This document shows, piece by piece, positions 50,806-61,304 of a stretch of DNA of 64,000 bases (positions within the stretch are counted from its first letter, which is position 1; each line of letters starts with the position of its first letter). Made by a program: the position numbers and the translations under genes. The notes below the pieces were generated by a model. It was not told the origin of the DNA and did not search any database. It saw only the letters and a program-made list of their open reading frames with translations. This stretch comes from Paraphysomonas bandaiensis. Taxonomy: Eukaryota; Chrysophyceae. The stretch is taken from the NCBI GenBank assembly GCA_965644295.1, contig CBFFRP010000066.1, positions 248,001 through 312,000 on the forward strand. Direction: 5' to 3'.

Positions 50806-51121
50806 CGATACTGAAATACGGTATATTTTATGGGTCATAAAAAAAGGGCATTTAACTAAAAACTCTGGATTTTTTTGTCTGATTCCACACACAAAATTCT
50901 AGAATTGGTTCTTGCAGATGAGATCAACATACAGTACAACCATACGGCATACGGCATACGTACCACATACCCAACCTGAAGATACTATGCAGTGTGCCAC
51001 TAGTAAATATGTATATGTATGTATGACTGGTAGAGTACATCATACCCCACAGAACACAGAAGGAGATGAAGCAACTCACTTCACTTCACTTCGTTGTGGT
51101 AACATGCATCGAGAGGTCAAC
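50806..51121 (+). promoter_or_regulatory. Conserved 5' flank of type B receptor genes, copy 2
   Basis: Counterpart of 36420-36712, with the same ordered motifs and a small insertion of CATACGG-type repeats around 50940-50965. Between this block and the ATG at 51208, a 60-bp stretch with TATATTTTATTCCATGCT instead resembles the leader of the second type A gene, so the 5' region is a mosaic. Confidence 0.45.
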
Positions 51122-51207
51122 TGGAGTGTTACCGCATGTAGCATGTGTTCATAACTCTCATATATTTTATTCCATGCTCTCGTGTGTACATATACATGTA
51201 CATCCAT

Positions 51208-54200
51208 ATGAATCCATCCATTCGCTGTGTATGTCTGCTTATCAGTTTATTTAACTCTCGTATCGTAACACTCACAGTTGCCTCAGTTGTCTCTCAAGAG
51301 GCAGCGCTGTGTGACTTCATTCAGGCGACTGATGTTACCTCCATATGGTCTGAGTGGACCTGTGCGGATGTGGGGAATAAGTGCAGTTTCACTGGAGTCA
51401 CTTGTTCAGGATCGAACATAACCAGAGTGGACTTATATGATGGTGGGATATCAGGATCTCTCCCGCCATCATTCGGTAATATGACCTCACTGACATATTT
51501 GAATATTGGTGGCAACTCTCTCACCGGTACTTTGCCCTCATCACTGGGTCAGCTGACTTCTCTTAGTTATCTCTATCTATATTCCAATTCCTTAACAGGT
51601 ACTCTCCCCTCATCATTGGGTCAGATGACTTATCTTGGTGTTCTCGCTCTATATTACAATTCCTTGACGGGTCCTCTCCCCTCATCATTGAGTCAGATAA
51701 CTTCTATTCGTTATCTCCATCTATATCGAAATTCCATAACGGGTCCTCTCCCCTCATCTATCGGTGATATGACTGCATTGACATATTTGAATATTGGTGA
51801 CAACTCTCTCATCGGTACTCTCCCCTCATCATTGGGTCAGATGACTTCTCTTGTTAGTCTCTATCTATATGGCAATGCCATTTCGGGTCCTGTCCCCGAC
51901 TCTTTTTCCAGTCTCACCAAATTACAACTTCTAAGGGGTGAGGACAATATGTTCACAGGTGTCTACCCCTACGAACTGTGCACAATGACTCAATTAACAA
52001 CATTCTACCTCACACAAACCAGTTACCATGAGTGCTTGAGACCCACATCTGCACCGACTTCATTCCCTTCAGTGCAACCGACAATTAACCTGGAAGAGTC
52101 AGCGCTGTGTGACTTTATTCAGGCGACTGATGTTACCTCCATACGGTCTGAGTGGACCTGTGCGGATGTGGGGAATAAGTGCAGTTTCAGTGGAGTCACT
52201 TGTTCAGGATCGCACATTACCTCAGTGGACTTATCTGATGATGGGATATCAGGATCTCTCCCCTCATCTATCGGTGATATGACTGCATTGACATCTTTGA
52301 GTATTGGTTCCAACTCTCTCAACGGTAGTCTGCCCTCATCATTGGGTCAGCTGACTTCTCTTAGAGTTCTCGCCCTACATTACAATTCCTTAACGGGTCA
52401 TCTCCCTTCATCTATCGTTGATATGACTGCATTGACATATTTGAGTATTGGTTACAACTCTCTCAGCGGTACACTGCCCTCGTCATTGGGTCAACTGACT
52501 TCTCTTCGTGCTCTCCATCTATATTACAATTCCTTAACGGGTCCTCTCCTGTCATCTATCGGTGATATGACTGCATTGACATATTTGCATATTGGATCCA
52601 ACTCTCTCAGCGGTACGCTGCCCTTATCATTGTGTCAGCTGACTTCTCTTCGTTATCTCGGTCTACATGTCAATTCCATAACGTATACTCTCCCAACCTC
52701 TATCGGTGATATGACCGCACTGACACATTTGGATATTCGCTCCAACTCTCTGACAGGTACTCTTCCCTCATCATTGGGTCAGCTGACCTCTCTTGTTCAT
52801 CTCAGTCTACATGACAATTCCTTAACGGGCCCTCTCCACTCATCCATTGGTGATATGACAGCATTGACAAATTTGCATATTAGTTCCAACTCTCTCTACG
52901 GTACTCTTCCCTCATCATTGGGTCAGCTGACTTCTCTTCGTTATCTCCATCTATATGGCAATTCCTTAGCGGGTCCTCTCCCGTCGTCAATCGGTGATAT
53001 GACTGCATTGACATATTTGAATATTGGTTCCAACTTTTTCAACGGCACTCTCCCGTCATCATTGGGTCAGCTGACTTCTCTTAGTTATATCTATCTATAT
53101 TACAATTTCATAACAGGTCCCCTCCCCTCATCATTGGGTCAGATGACTTCTCTTGTTGAGCTCTATCTACATGACAATTCCTTAACGGGTTTTCTCCCTG
53201 ACTCTTTTTCCAGTCTAACCAAATTACAACTTCTGAGTGGTGAGGGCAATATGTTTACCCGTGTCTACCCTTCCGATCTATGCACAATGACTCAATTAAC
53301 AACATTCTTTCTTACACAAAACACTTACCATGAATGCTTGAGGCCCACATCCGCACCGACTTCTTTCCCTTCAGGGCAACCGACAATTAACCTGGAAGAG
53401 TCAGCGCTGTGTGACTTTATTCAGGCGACTGATGTTACCTCCAAGCGGACTGAATGGACTTGTGGGAATGTGGGTAATAAATGCAATTTCAGTGGAGTCA
53501 CCTGTTCAGGGTCGCACATTACCTCAGTGGACTTATATGATGATGGGATATCAGGATCTCTCCCCTCATCTATCGGTGATATGACTTCACTTGTTGATCT
53601 CCGTCTACATTCCAATTCCTTAACAGGATCTATCCCGCCCTCTATCGGTGATATGACTGCATTGACACTTTTGAGTATTCGCTCCAACTCTTTCATCGGT
53701 ACTCTGCCCTCATCATTGGGTCGGCTGACTTCTCTTAGTTTTCTCGGCCTACATTACAATTCCTTGACGGGTCCTCTCCCCCAATCATTGGGTCAGATGA
53801 CTTCTCTTACTTATCTCGGCTTACATTTCAATTCCATAACGGGTCCTCTCCTGTCATCTATCGGTGATATGACTGCACTGGTATATTTGGTTTTTGAATC
53901 CAACTCTCTCAACGGTACTCTGCCATCATCATTAGGTCAATTGACTTCCCTTCGTCATCTCCATCTATTTGGTAATTCCATAGCGGGTCATCTCCCCTCA
54001 TCTATCGGTGATATGACTGCATTGACACAATTGAATATTGGTGGCAACTCTTTCATCGGTACTCTGCCCTCATCATTGGGTCGGCTGACTTCTCTTAGTT
54101 ATCTCCATGTACATTACAATTCCTTGACGGGCCCTCTGCCCCCATCATTGGGTCAGATGACTTCTCTTACTTATCTCGGTCTACATTTCAATTCCATAAC

Positions 54201-56418
54201 GGGTCCTCTTCCCTCATCTATCGGTGATATGACTGCATTGGCATATTTGATTTTTGAATCCAACTCTCTCAACGGTACCTTGCCCTCATCACTAGGTCAG
54301 CTGACTTCTCTTAGTTCTCTCTATCTAAATTCCAATTCCATAACGGGCCCTCTCCCGTCATCTTACGGTGATATGACTGCATTGACATATTTGGATATTG
54401 GTGGCAACTCTCTCAACGGTACTCTCCCCTCATCATTGGGTCAGCTGATTTCTCTTCGTGAACTCTATCTACATGACAATTCCTTAATGGGTCCTCTCCC
54501 AGACTCTTTTTCCAGTCTCACCAAATTACGACTTCTAAGGGGTGAGAGCAATATGTTCACAGGTGCCTACCCTTACGAGCTGTGCACAATGACTCAATTA
54601 ACAACGTTCTACCTCACACAAAACAGTCATCATGAATGCTTGAGACCCACATCTGCACCGATTCCCTTCCCTTCAGTGCAACCGACAATTTACCTGGAAG
54701 AGTCAGCGCTGTGTGATTTCATTCAGGCGACTGATGTTACCTCCGTGCGTTCTGAATGGACCTGTGCGGATGTGGGTAATAAATGCAGTTTCAGTGGAGT
54801 CACTTGTTCAGGATCGCACATAACCAGAGTGGACTTATCTGATGATGGCATATCAGGATCTCTGTCGTCATCTATCGGTGATATGACTGCATTGACATAT
54901 TTGAATATTCACTCCAACTTTCTCATCGGTAGTCTGCCCTCATCATTGGGTCAGCTGACTTCTCTTGTTGATCTCAGGCTAGCTGTCAATTCCATAACGG
55001 GTCCTCTCCCCTCATCTATTGGTGATATGACAGCATTGACATATTTGAATATTGGTTCCAACTCTCTCAACGGTGCTCTGCCATCATCATTGGGTCAACT
55101 GTCTTCTCTTAATTATCTCTATCTACGTGTCAATTCCATAACGGGTCCTCTTCCGTCATCTATCGTTGATATGACTGCATTGACATATTTGAATATTGGT
55201 GACAACTCTCTCAGTGGTACTCTGTCCTCATCATTGGGTCAACTGTCTTCTCTTAATTATCTCTATCTATATGGCAATTCCTTAATGGGGACTTTCCCCT
55301 CATCATTGGGTCAGCTGACTTCTCTTCGTGAACTCTATCTACATTCCAATTCCATAACGGGTCCTCTCCCCTCATCTATCGGTGATATGACTGCATTGAC
55401 ATATTTGAATATTCGCTCCAACTCTCTCAACGGTACTCTCCCCTCATCATTGGGTCAGCTGACTTCTCTTCGTTTTATCAATGTACATGACAATTTCTTG
55501 AGGGGCCCTCTCCCTGACTCTATTTCCAGTCTCACCAAATTACAACTTTTAAGGGTTGATGGCAATATGTTCACACGTGTTTACCCTTACGAGCTGTGCA
55601 CAATGACTCAATTAACAACATTCTACCTCACACAAACCAGTTACAATGAATGCTTGAGACCCACATCTGCACCGACTCCTTTCCCTTCAGGACAACCGAC
55701 AATTAACCTGGAAGAGTCAGCGCTGTGTGACTTCATTCAGGCGACTGATGTTACCTCCGTACGTTCTGAATGGACCTGTGCGGATGTGGGTAATAAATGC
55801 AGTTTCAGTGGAGTCACCTGTTCAGGATCAGACATAACCAGAGTGAGCTTATATGATGATGGGATATCAGGATCTCTGTCGTCATCTATCGGTGATATGA
55901 CTGCATTGACATATTTGAGTATTGGTTCCAACTCTCTCAACGGTGCTCTGCCATCATCATTGGGTCAGATGACCGCATTGACATATCTCCATATTGCTGA
56001 CAACTCTCTCGCCGGTACTCTGCCGTTATCATTGGGTCAGATGACTTCACTTGTTGAGCTCCGTCTATATGGCAATTTCTTGACGGGTCCTCTCCCGTCA
56101 TCTATCGGTGATATGACTGCATTGACATATCTGCATATTGCTGACAACTCTCTCAACGGTACTCTGCCCTCATCATTGGGTCAGCTGACTTCACTTGTTC
56201 ATCTCAGTCTATATGGCAATTCCTTAATTGGTACTCTCCCTTCATCTATCGGTGATATGACCGCATTGACATATTTGAATATTGGTTCCAACTCTCTCAC
56301 CGGTACTCTGCCTTCATCATTGGCTCAGCTGACTTCTCTTCGAGCTCTCCGTCTATATGGCAATTCCTTAACGGGTCCTCTCCTGTCATCTATCGGTAGT
56401 GAATGTCTGATTATTTAG
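51208..56418 (+). CDS. Multi-cassette LRR receptor (type B), 5' part up to an insertion-borne stop
   Basis: Starts at the family ATG (MNPSIRC signal peptide). It encodes 1736 aa made of LRR cassettes in tandem: each has an N-cap ([24 protein letters not shown]), 24-aa LRRs, a Cys C-cap ([21 protein letters not shown]) and a stub of stalk ([10 protein letters not shown]), then the linker NLEESALCDF opening the next. Cassettes begin near 51300, 52100, 53400, 54705 and 55718. The fifth ends prematurely at TAG 56416-56418 inside a 108-bp insertion. As written the product would be secreted, without stalk or membrane anchor. A long-range splice from the insertion start to an AG at 56626 (231 or 228 bp) would skip the stops in frame at the cost of 41 residues, but its donor is weak. 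Confidence 0.75.
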   Translation: MNPSIRCVCLLISLFNSRIVTLTVASVVSQEAALCDFIQATDVTSIWSEWTCADVGNKCSFTGVTCSGSNITRVDLYDGGISGSLPPSFGNMTSLTYLNIGGNSLTGTLPSSLGQLTSLSYLYLYSNSLTGTLPSSLGQMTYLGVLALYYNSLTGPLPSSLSQITSIRYLHLYRNSITGPLPSSIGDMTALTYLNIGDNSLIGTLPSSLGQMTSLVSLYLYGNAISGPVPDSFSSLTKLQLLRGEDNMFTGVYPYELCTMTQLTTFYLTQTSYHECLRPTSAPTSFPSVQPTINLEESALCDFIQATDVTSIRSEWTCADVGNKCSFSGVTCSGSHITSVDLSDDGISGSLPSSIGDMTALTSLSIGSNSLNGSLPSSLGQLTSLRVLALHYNSLTGHLPSSIVDMTALTYLSIGYNSLSGTLPSSLGQLTSLRALHLYYNSLTGPLLSSIGDMTALTYLHIGSNSLSGTLPLSLCQLTSLRYLGLHVNSITYTLPTSIGDMTALTHLDIRSNSLTGTLPSSLGQLTSLVHLSLHDNSLTGPLHSSIGDMTALTNLHISSNSLYGTLPSSLGQLTSLRYLHLYGNSLAGPLPSSIGDMTALTYLNIGSNFFNGTLPSSLGQLTSLSYIYLYYNFITGPLPSSLGQMTSLVELYLHDNSLTGFLPDSFSSLTKLQLLSGEGNMFTRVYPSDLCTMTQLTTFFLTQNTYHECLRPTSAPTSFPSGQPTINLEESALCDFIQATDVTSKRTEWTCGNVGNKCNFSGVTCSGSHITSVDLYDDGISGSLPSSIGDMTSLVDLRLHSNSLTGSIPPSIGDMTALTLLSIRSNSFIGTLPSSLGRLTSLSFLGLHYNSLTGPLPQSLGQMTSLTYLGLHFNSITGPLLSSIGDMTALVYLVFESNSLNGTLPSSLGQLTSLRHLHLFGNSIAGHLPSSIGDMTALTQLNIGGNSFIGTLPSSLGRLTSLSYLHVHYNSLTGPLPPSLGQMTSLTYLGLHFNSITGPLPSSIGDMTALAYLIFESNSLNGTLPSSLGQLTSLSSLYLNSNSITGPLPSSYGDMTALTYLDIGGNSLNGTLPSSLGQLISLRELYLHDNSLMGPLPDSFSSLTKLRLLRGESNMFTGAYPYELCTMTQLTTFYLTQNSHHECLRPTSAPIPFPSVQPTIYLEESALCDFIQATDVTSVRSEWTCADVGNKCSFSGVTCSGSHITRVDLSDDGISGSLSSSIGDMTALTYLNIHSNFLIGSLPSSLGQLTSLVDLRLAVNSITGPLPSSIGDMTALTYLNIGSNSLNGALPSSLGQLSSLNYLYLRVNSITGPLPSSIVDMTALTYLNIGDNSLSGTLSSSLGQLSSLNYLYLYGNSLMGTFPSSLGQLTSLRELYLHSNSITGPLPSSIGDMTALTYLNIRSNSLNGTLPSSLGQLTSLRFINVHDNFLRGPLPDSISSLTKLQLLRVDGNMFTRVYPYELCTMTQLTTFYLTQTSYNECLRPTSAPTPFPSGQPTINLEESALCDFIQATDVTSVRSEWTCADVGNKCSFSGVTCSGSDITRVSLYDDGISGSLSSSIGDMTALTYLSIGSNSLNGALPSSLGQMTALTYLHIADNSLAGTLPLSLGQMTSLVELRLYGNFLTGPLPSSIGDMTALTYLHIADNSLNGTLPSSLGQLTSLVHLSLYGNSLIGTLPSSIGDMTALTYLNIGSNSLTGTLPSSLAQLTSLRALRLYGNSLTGPLLSSIGSECLII

Positions 56419-57150
56419 CAATAGGCGTTGAGACCTTGCATCAATTAGTGGCTAGAAGAATGCTAGTCATACTAGTTAGACCACTACCCGTAATCATCTA
56501 TCGGTAATATGACTGCATTGACATATTTAAATATTGATGGCAACTCCTTCATCGGTACTCTCCCCTCATCATTGGGTCAGATGACTTCTCTTGGTCATCT
56601 CTATCTCACTGGCAATTCCATATCAGGATCTCTACCCTCATCCATAGGTGATATGACTACATTGACATATTTGCATATTGGTTCCAACTCTCTCAACGGT
56701 GCTCTGCCATCATCTTTGGGTCAGCTGACTTCTATTCGTTATCTCCATCTATATGGAAATTCCATAACGGGTCCTCTCCCCTCATCTATCGGTGATATGA
56801 CTGCATTGACATATTTGAATATTGGTGGCAACTCTCTCATCGGTACTATTCCCTCATCATTGGGTCAGATGACTTCTCTTGTTAGTCTCTATCTATATGG
56901 CAATGCCATTTCGGGTCCTGTCCCCGACTCTTTTTCCAGTCTCACCAAATTACAACTTTTAAGGGGTGAGGGCAATATGTTTACAGGTGTCTACCCCTAC
57001 GAGCTGTGCACAATGACTCAATTAACAACATTCTACCTCACACAAACCAGTTACAATGAATGCTTGAGACCCACATCTGCACCGACTTCATTCCCTTCAG
57101 TGCAACCGACAATTAACCTGGAAGAGTCAGCGCTGTGTGACTTTATTCAG
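55700..57150 (+). repeat. Large intragenic duplication, copy 1 (partner 59210-60540)
   Basis: Cassette 5 through the start of cassette 6 is nearly identical to cassette 8 through the start of cassette 9. The offset is 3510 bp before, and 3402 bp after, the 108-bp insertion carried only here. Confidence 0.88.
56399..56493. mobile_element. Small insertion with 13-bp flanking direct repeat
   Basis: 95 bp of sequence unlike any LRR, plus a 13-bp direct repeat TCATCTATCGGTA (56386-56398 and 56494-56506), interrupts an LRR. The otherwise matching copy near 59896-59908 lacks it. Near the ends, GGTAGTG and CACTACC are inverted copies, suggesting a tiny non-autonomous DNA transposon, though the right end has five extra bases. 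It adds TAG and TAA in the reading frame. Confidence 0.6.
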
Positions 57151-58320
57151 GCGACTGATGTTACCTCCATACGGTCTGAGTGGACCTGTGCGGATGTGGG
57201 GAATAAGTGCAGTTTCACTGGAGTCACTTGTTCAGGATCCAACATAACCAGAGTGGACTTATATGGTGATGGGATATCAGGATCTCTCCCCTCATCTATC
57301 GGTGACATGACCGCATTGACATATTTGAGTGTTGGTTCCAACTCACTCATCGGTACTCTGCCCTCATCACTGGGCCAGATGACTTCTCTTAGTGTTCTCG
57401 CTCTATATTACAATTCCTTGACGGGTCCTCTCCCCTCATCATTGAGTCAGATAACTTCTATTCGTTATCTCCATCTATATGGAAATTCCATAACGGGTCC
57501 TCTCCCCTCATCTATCGGTGGTATGACTGCATTGACATATTTGGATATTGGTGGCAACTCTCTCATCGGTACTATTCCCTCATCATTGGGTCAGATGACT
57601 TCTCTTGTTAGTCTCTATCTATATGGCAATGCCATTTCGGGTCCTGTCCCCGGCTCTTTTTCCAGTCTCACCAAATTACAACTTCTAAGGGGTGAGGGCA
57701 ATATGTTCACAGGTGTCTACCCTTACGAGCTGTGCACAATGACTCAATTAACAACATTCTACCTCACACAAAACACTTACCATGAATGCTTGAGGCCCAC
57801 ATCTGCACCGACTTCATTCCCTTCAGGGCAACCGACAATTAACCTGGAAGAGTCAGCGCTATGCGACTTCATTGCGGCGACGAATATTTCCTCCAAACGG
57901 ACAGAGTGGACCTGCGGGAATGTGGGGAATAAATGCATCTTCAGTGGAGTCACCTGTTCAGTATCGAACATTATCAGGATGGACTTATATAATTTTGATT
58001 TTGCAGGATCACTCCCGTCCTCTGTTGGTGATATGACGGGATTGACATATTTAGAAATTGGACGCAACTCTCTCATCGGTACTCTCCCCTCATCATTGGG
58101 TCAGCTGCTTTCTCTTAGTTATCTCTATATATATGACAATTCCATAACGGGTTCTCTCCCGTCCTCTATTGGTGAAATGACTACATTGATAACTTTGAGT
58201 ATTGGCTACAACTCTCTCATCGGTACTCTGCCATTATCATTGTGTCAACTGACTTCTCTTAGTAAACTCCGTCTAAATGACAATTCCATAACGGGTCCTC
58301 TCCCGTCGTCAATCGGTGAT

Positions 58321-58896
58321 ATGACTGCATTGACATATTTGGATATTAGTTCCAACTCTCTCTACGGTACTCTTCCCTCATCATTGGGTCAGATGACTTC
58401 TCTTGGTTATCTCCATCTATATGGCAATTCCGTGACGGGTCCTCTCCCGTCATCTATCGGTAATATGACTGCATTGACATATTTGGATATTGGTTCCAAC
58501 TCTCTCATCGGTACCCTCCCCTCGTCATTGGGTCAACTGACTTCTCTTAGTTATCTCTATCTATATGACAATTCCTTGACGGGTCCTCTCCCGTCCTCAA
58601 TCGGTGATATGACTGCATTGACATATTTGGATATTAGTTCCAACTCTCTCTACGGTACTCTTCCCTCATCATTGGGTCAGATGACTTCTCTTGGTTATCT
58701 CCATCTATATGGCAATTCCGTGACGGGTCCTCTCCCGTCATCTATCGGTAATATGACTGCATTGACATATTTGGATATTGGTTCCAACTCTCTCATCGGT
58801 ACCCTCCCCTCGTCATTGGGTCAACTGACTTCTCTTAGTTATCTCTATCTATATGACAATTCCTTGACGGGTCCTCTCCCGTCCTCAATCGGTGAT
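58321..58896 (+). repeat. Exact-looking 288-bp tandem duplication of four LRRs
   Basis: 58321-58608 and 58609-58896 appear identical, each encoding 96 aa (four LRRs); a partial third unit follows. This is the freshest duplication in the last gene and uses the same 96-aa unit size as the super-repeat in the first type A gene. Confidence 0.9.
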
Positions 58897-59209
58897 ATGA
58901 CTGCATTGACATATTTGGATATTAGTTCCAACTCTCTCAACGGTGCTCTGCCCTCATCATTGGGTCAGCTGACTTCTCTTGTTGAGCTCTATCTCTCTGG
59001 CAATTCCATAACAGGCTCTCTCCCTGACTATTTTTCCAGTCTAAGCAAATTACAAGTTCTAAGGGTTGATGGCAATATGTTCACACGTGTCTACCCTTAC
59101 GAGCTGTGCACAATGACTCAGTTAACAACATTCTACCTCACACAAAACAGTCATCATGAATGCTTGAGACCCACATCTGCACCGACTCCTTTCCCTTCAG
59201 GGCAACCGA

Positions 59210-60540
59210 CAATTAACCTGGAAGAGTCAGCGCTGTGTGACTTCATTCAGGCGACTGATGTTACCTCCGTACGTTCTGAATGGACCTGTGCGGATGTGGG
59301 TAATAAATGCAGTTTCAGTGGAGTCACCTGTTCAGGATCAGACATAACCAGAGTGAGCTTATATGATGATGGGATATCAGGATCTCTGTCGTCATCTATC
59401 GGTGATATGACCGCATTGACATATTTGAGTGTTGGGTCCAACTCTCTAATCGGTAGTCTGCCCTCATCATTGGGTCAGATGACCGCATTGACATATCTCC
59501 ATATTGCTGACAACTCTCTCGCCGGTACTCTGCCGTTATCATTGGGTCAGCTGACTTCACTTGTTGAGCTCCGTCTATATGGCAATTTCTTGACGGGTCC
59601 TCTCCCGTCATCTATCGGTGATATGACTGCATTGACATATCTGCATATTGCTGACAACTCTCTCAACGGTACTCTGCCCTCATCATTGGGTCAGCTGACT
59701 TCACTTGTTCATCTCAGTCTATATGGCAATTCCTTAATTGGTACTCTCCCTTCATCTATCGGTGATATGACCGCATTGACATATTTGAATATTGGTTCCA
59801 ACTCTCTCACCGGTACTCTGCCTTCATCATTGGCTCAGCTGACTTCTCTTCGAGCTCTCCGTCTATATGGCAATTCCTTAACGGGTCCTCTCCTGTCATC
59901 TATCGGTAATATGACTGCATTGACATATTTAAATATTGATGGCAACTCCTTCATCGGTACTCTCCCCTCATCATTGGGTCAGATGACTTCTCTTGGTCAT
60001 CTCTATCTCACTGGCAATTCCATATCAGGATCTCTACCCTCATCCATAGGTGATATGACTACATTGACATATTTGCATATTGGTTCCAACTCTCTCAACG
60101 GTGCTCTGCCATCATCTTTGGGTCAGCTGACTTCTATTCGTTATCTCCATCTATATGGAAATTCCATAACGGGTCCTCTCCCCTCATCTATCGGTGATAT
60201 GACTGCATTGACATATTTGAATATTGGTGGCAACTCTCTCATCGGTACTATTCCCTCATCATTGGGTCAGATGACTTCTCTTGTTAGTCTCTATCTATAT
60301 GGCAATGCCATTTCGGGTCCTGTCCCCGACTCTTTTTCCAGTCTCACCAAATTACAACTTTTAAGGGGTGAGGGCAATATGTTTACAGGTGTCTACCCCT
60401 ACGAGCTGTGCACAATGACTCAATTAACAACATTCTACCTCACACAAACCAGTTACAATGAATGCTTGAGACCCACATCTGCACCGACTTCATTCCCTTC
60501 AGTGCAACCGACAATTAACCTGGAAGAGTCAGCGCTGTGT
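59210..60540 (+). repeat. Large intragenic duplication, copy 2 (partner 55700-57150)
   Basis: Near-identical to 55700-57150 without the 108-bp insertion. A short tract around 59420-59475 differs and looks like a patch from another LRR, as expected from gene conversion. Confidence 0.88.
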
Positions 60541-61304
60541 GACTTTATTCAGGCGACTGATGTTACCTCCGTACGGTCTGAGTGGACCTGTGCGGATGTG
60601 GGGAATAAATGCAGTTTCAGTGGAGTCACTTGTTCAGGATCGCACATAACCAGAGTGAGCTTACCTAATGATGGGATATCAGGATCTCTGTCGTCATCTA
60701 TTGGTGATATGACTGCATTGACATCTTTGAGTATTCGCTCCAACTCTCTCAACGGAACTCTCCCCTCATCATTGGGTCAGCTGACTTCTCTTCGTTATCT
60801 CCATGTATATGACAATTCCATAACGGGCCCTCTCCCAACCTCTATCGGTGATATGACAGCATTGACATATTTGGATATTCGCTCCAACTCTCTCATCGGC
60901 ACTCTTCCCTCATCATTGGGTCAGCTGACTTCTCTTGTTGAGCTCTATCTACGTGACAATTCTATAACCGGCCTTCTTCCGTCATCTATCGGTAATATGA
61001 CTGCATTGAGGTATTTGAGTATTATTTCCAACTCTCTCATCGGTACTATTCCCTCATCATTTGGCCACCTGACTTCTCTTGTCGGTCTCTATCTGTCACA
61101 CAATTCCATAACAGGCCCTCTCCCCGACTCTTTTTCCAGTCTAACTAATTTACAACTTCTGAGTGGTGAGAGCAATATGTTTACAGGTGTCTACCCCTAC
61201 GAGCTGTGCACAATGACTCAATTAACAACATTCTACCTCACACAAACCAGTTACCATGAGTGCTTGAGACCCACATCTGCACCGACTTCATTCCCTTCAG
61301 TACA

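Larger units (their letters stand above)
46988..51207. other. Long intergenic region between the two type B receptors
   Basis: 4.2 kb, mostly AT-rich. It holds a possible polyadenylation signal AATAAA (47290-47295) about 300 bp past the receptor stop, two MITE relatives, a 93-bp tandem repeat, an 18-bp perfect palindrome (48720-48737), a short TG run (about 48969), a decayed coding stretch (49940-50740, minus) and the conserved 5' flank of the last gene. No intact gene was found. Confidence 0.65.

Noticed and set aside
52119-52322. Recurrent 60-90-codon minus-strand frames at each N-cap (also 53421, 55737, 57147, 59247, 60549)
   Set aside because: They are antisense shadows of the repeated N-cap coding sequence.
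56396-56506. The 108-bp insertion as a simple intron
   Set aside because: No GT-AG pair removes exactly the inserted bases; splicing at the nearest AG (56479) leaves the in-frame TAA.
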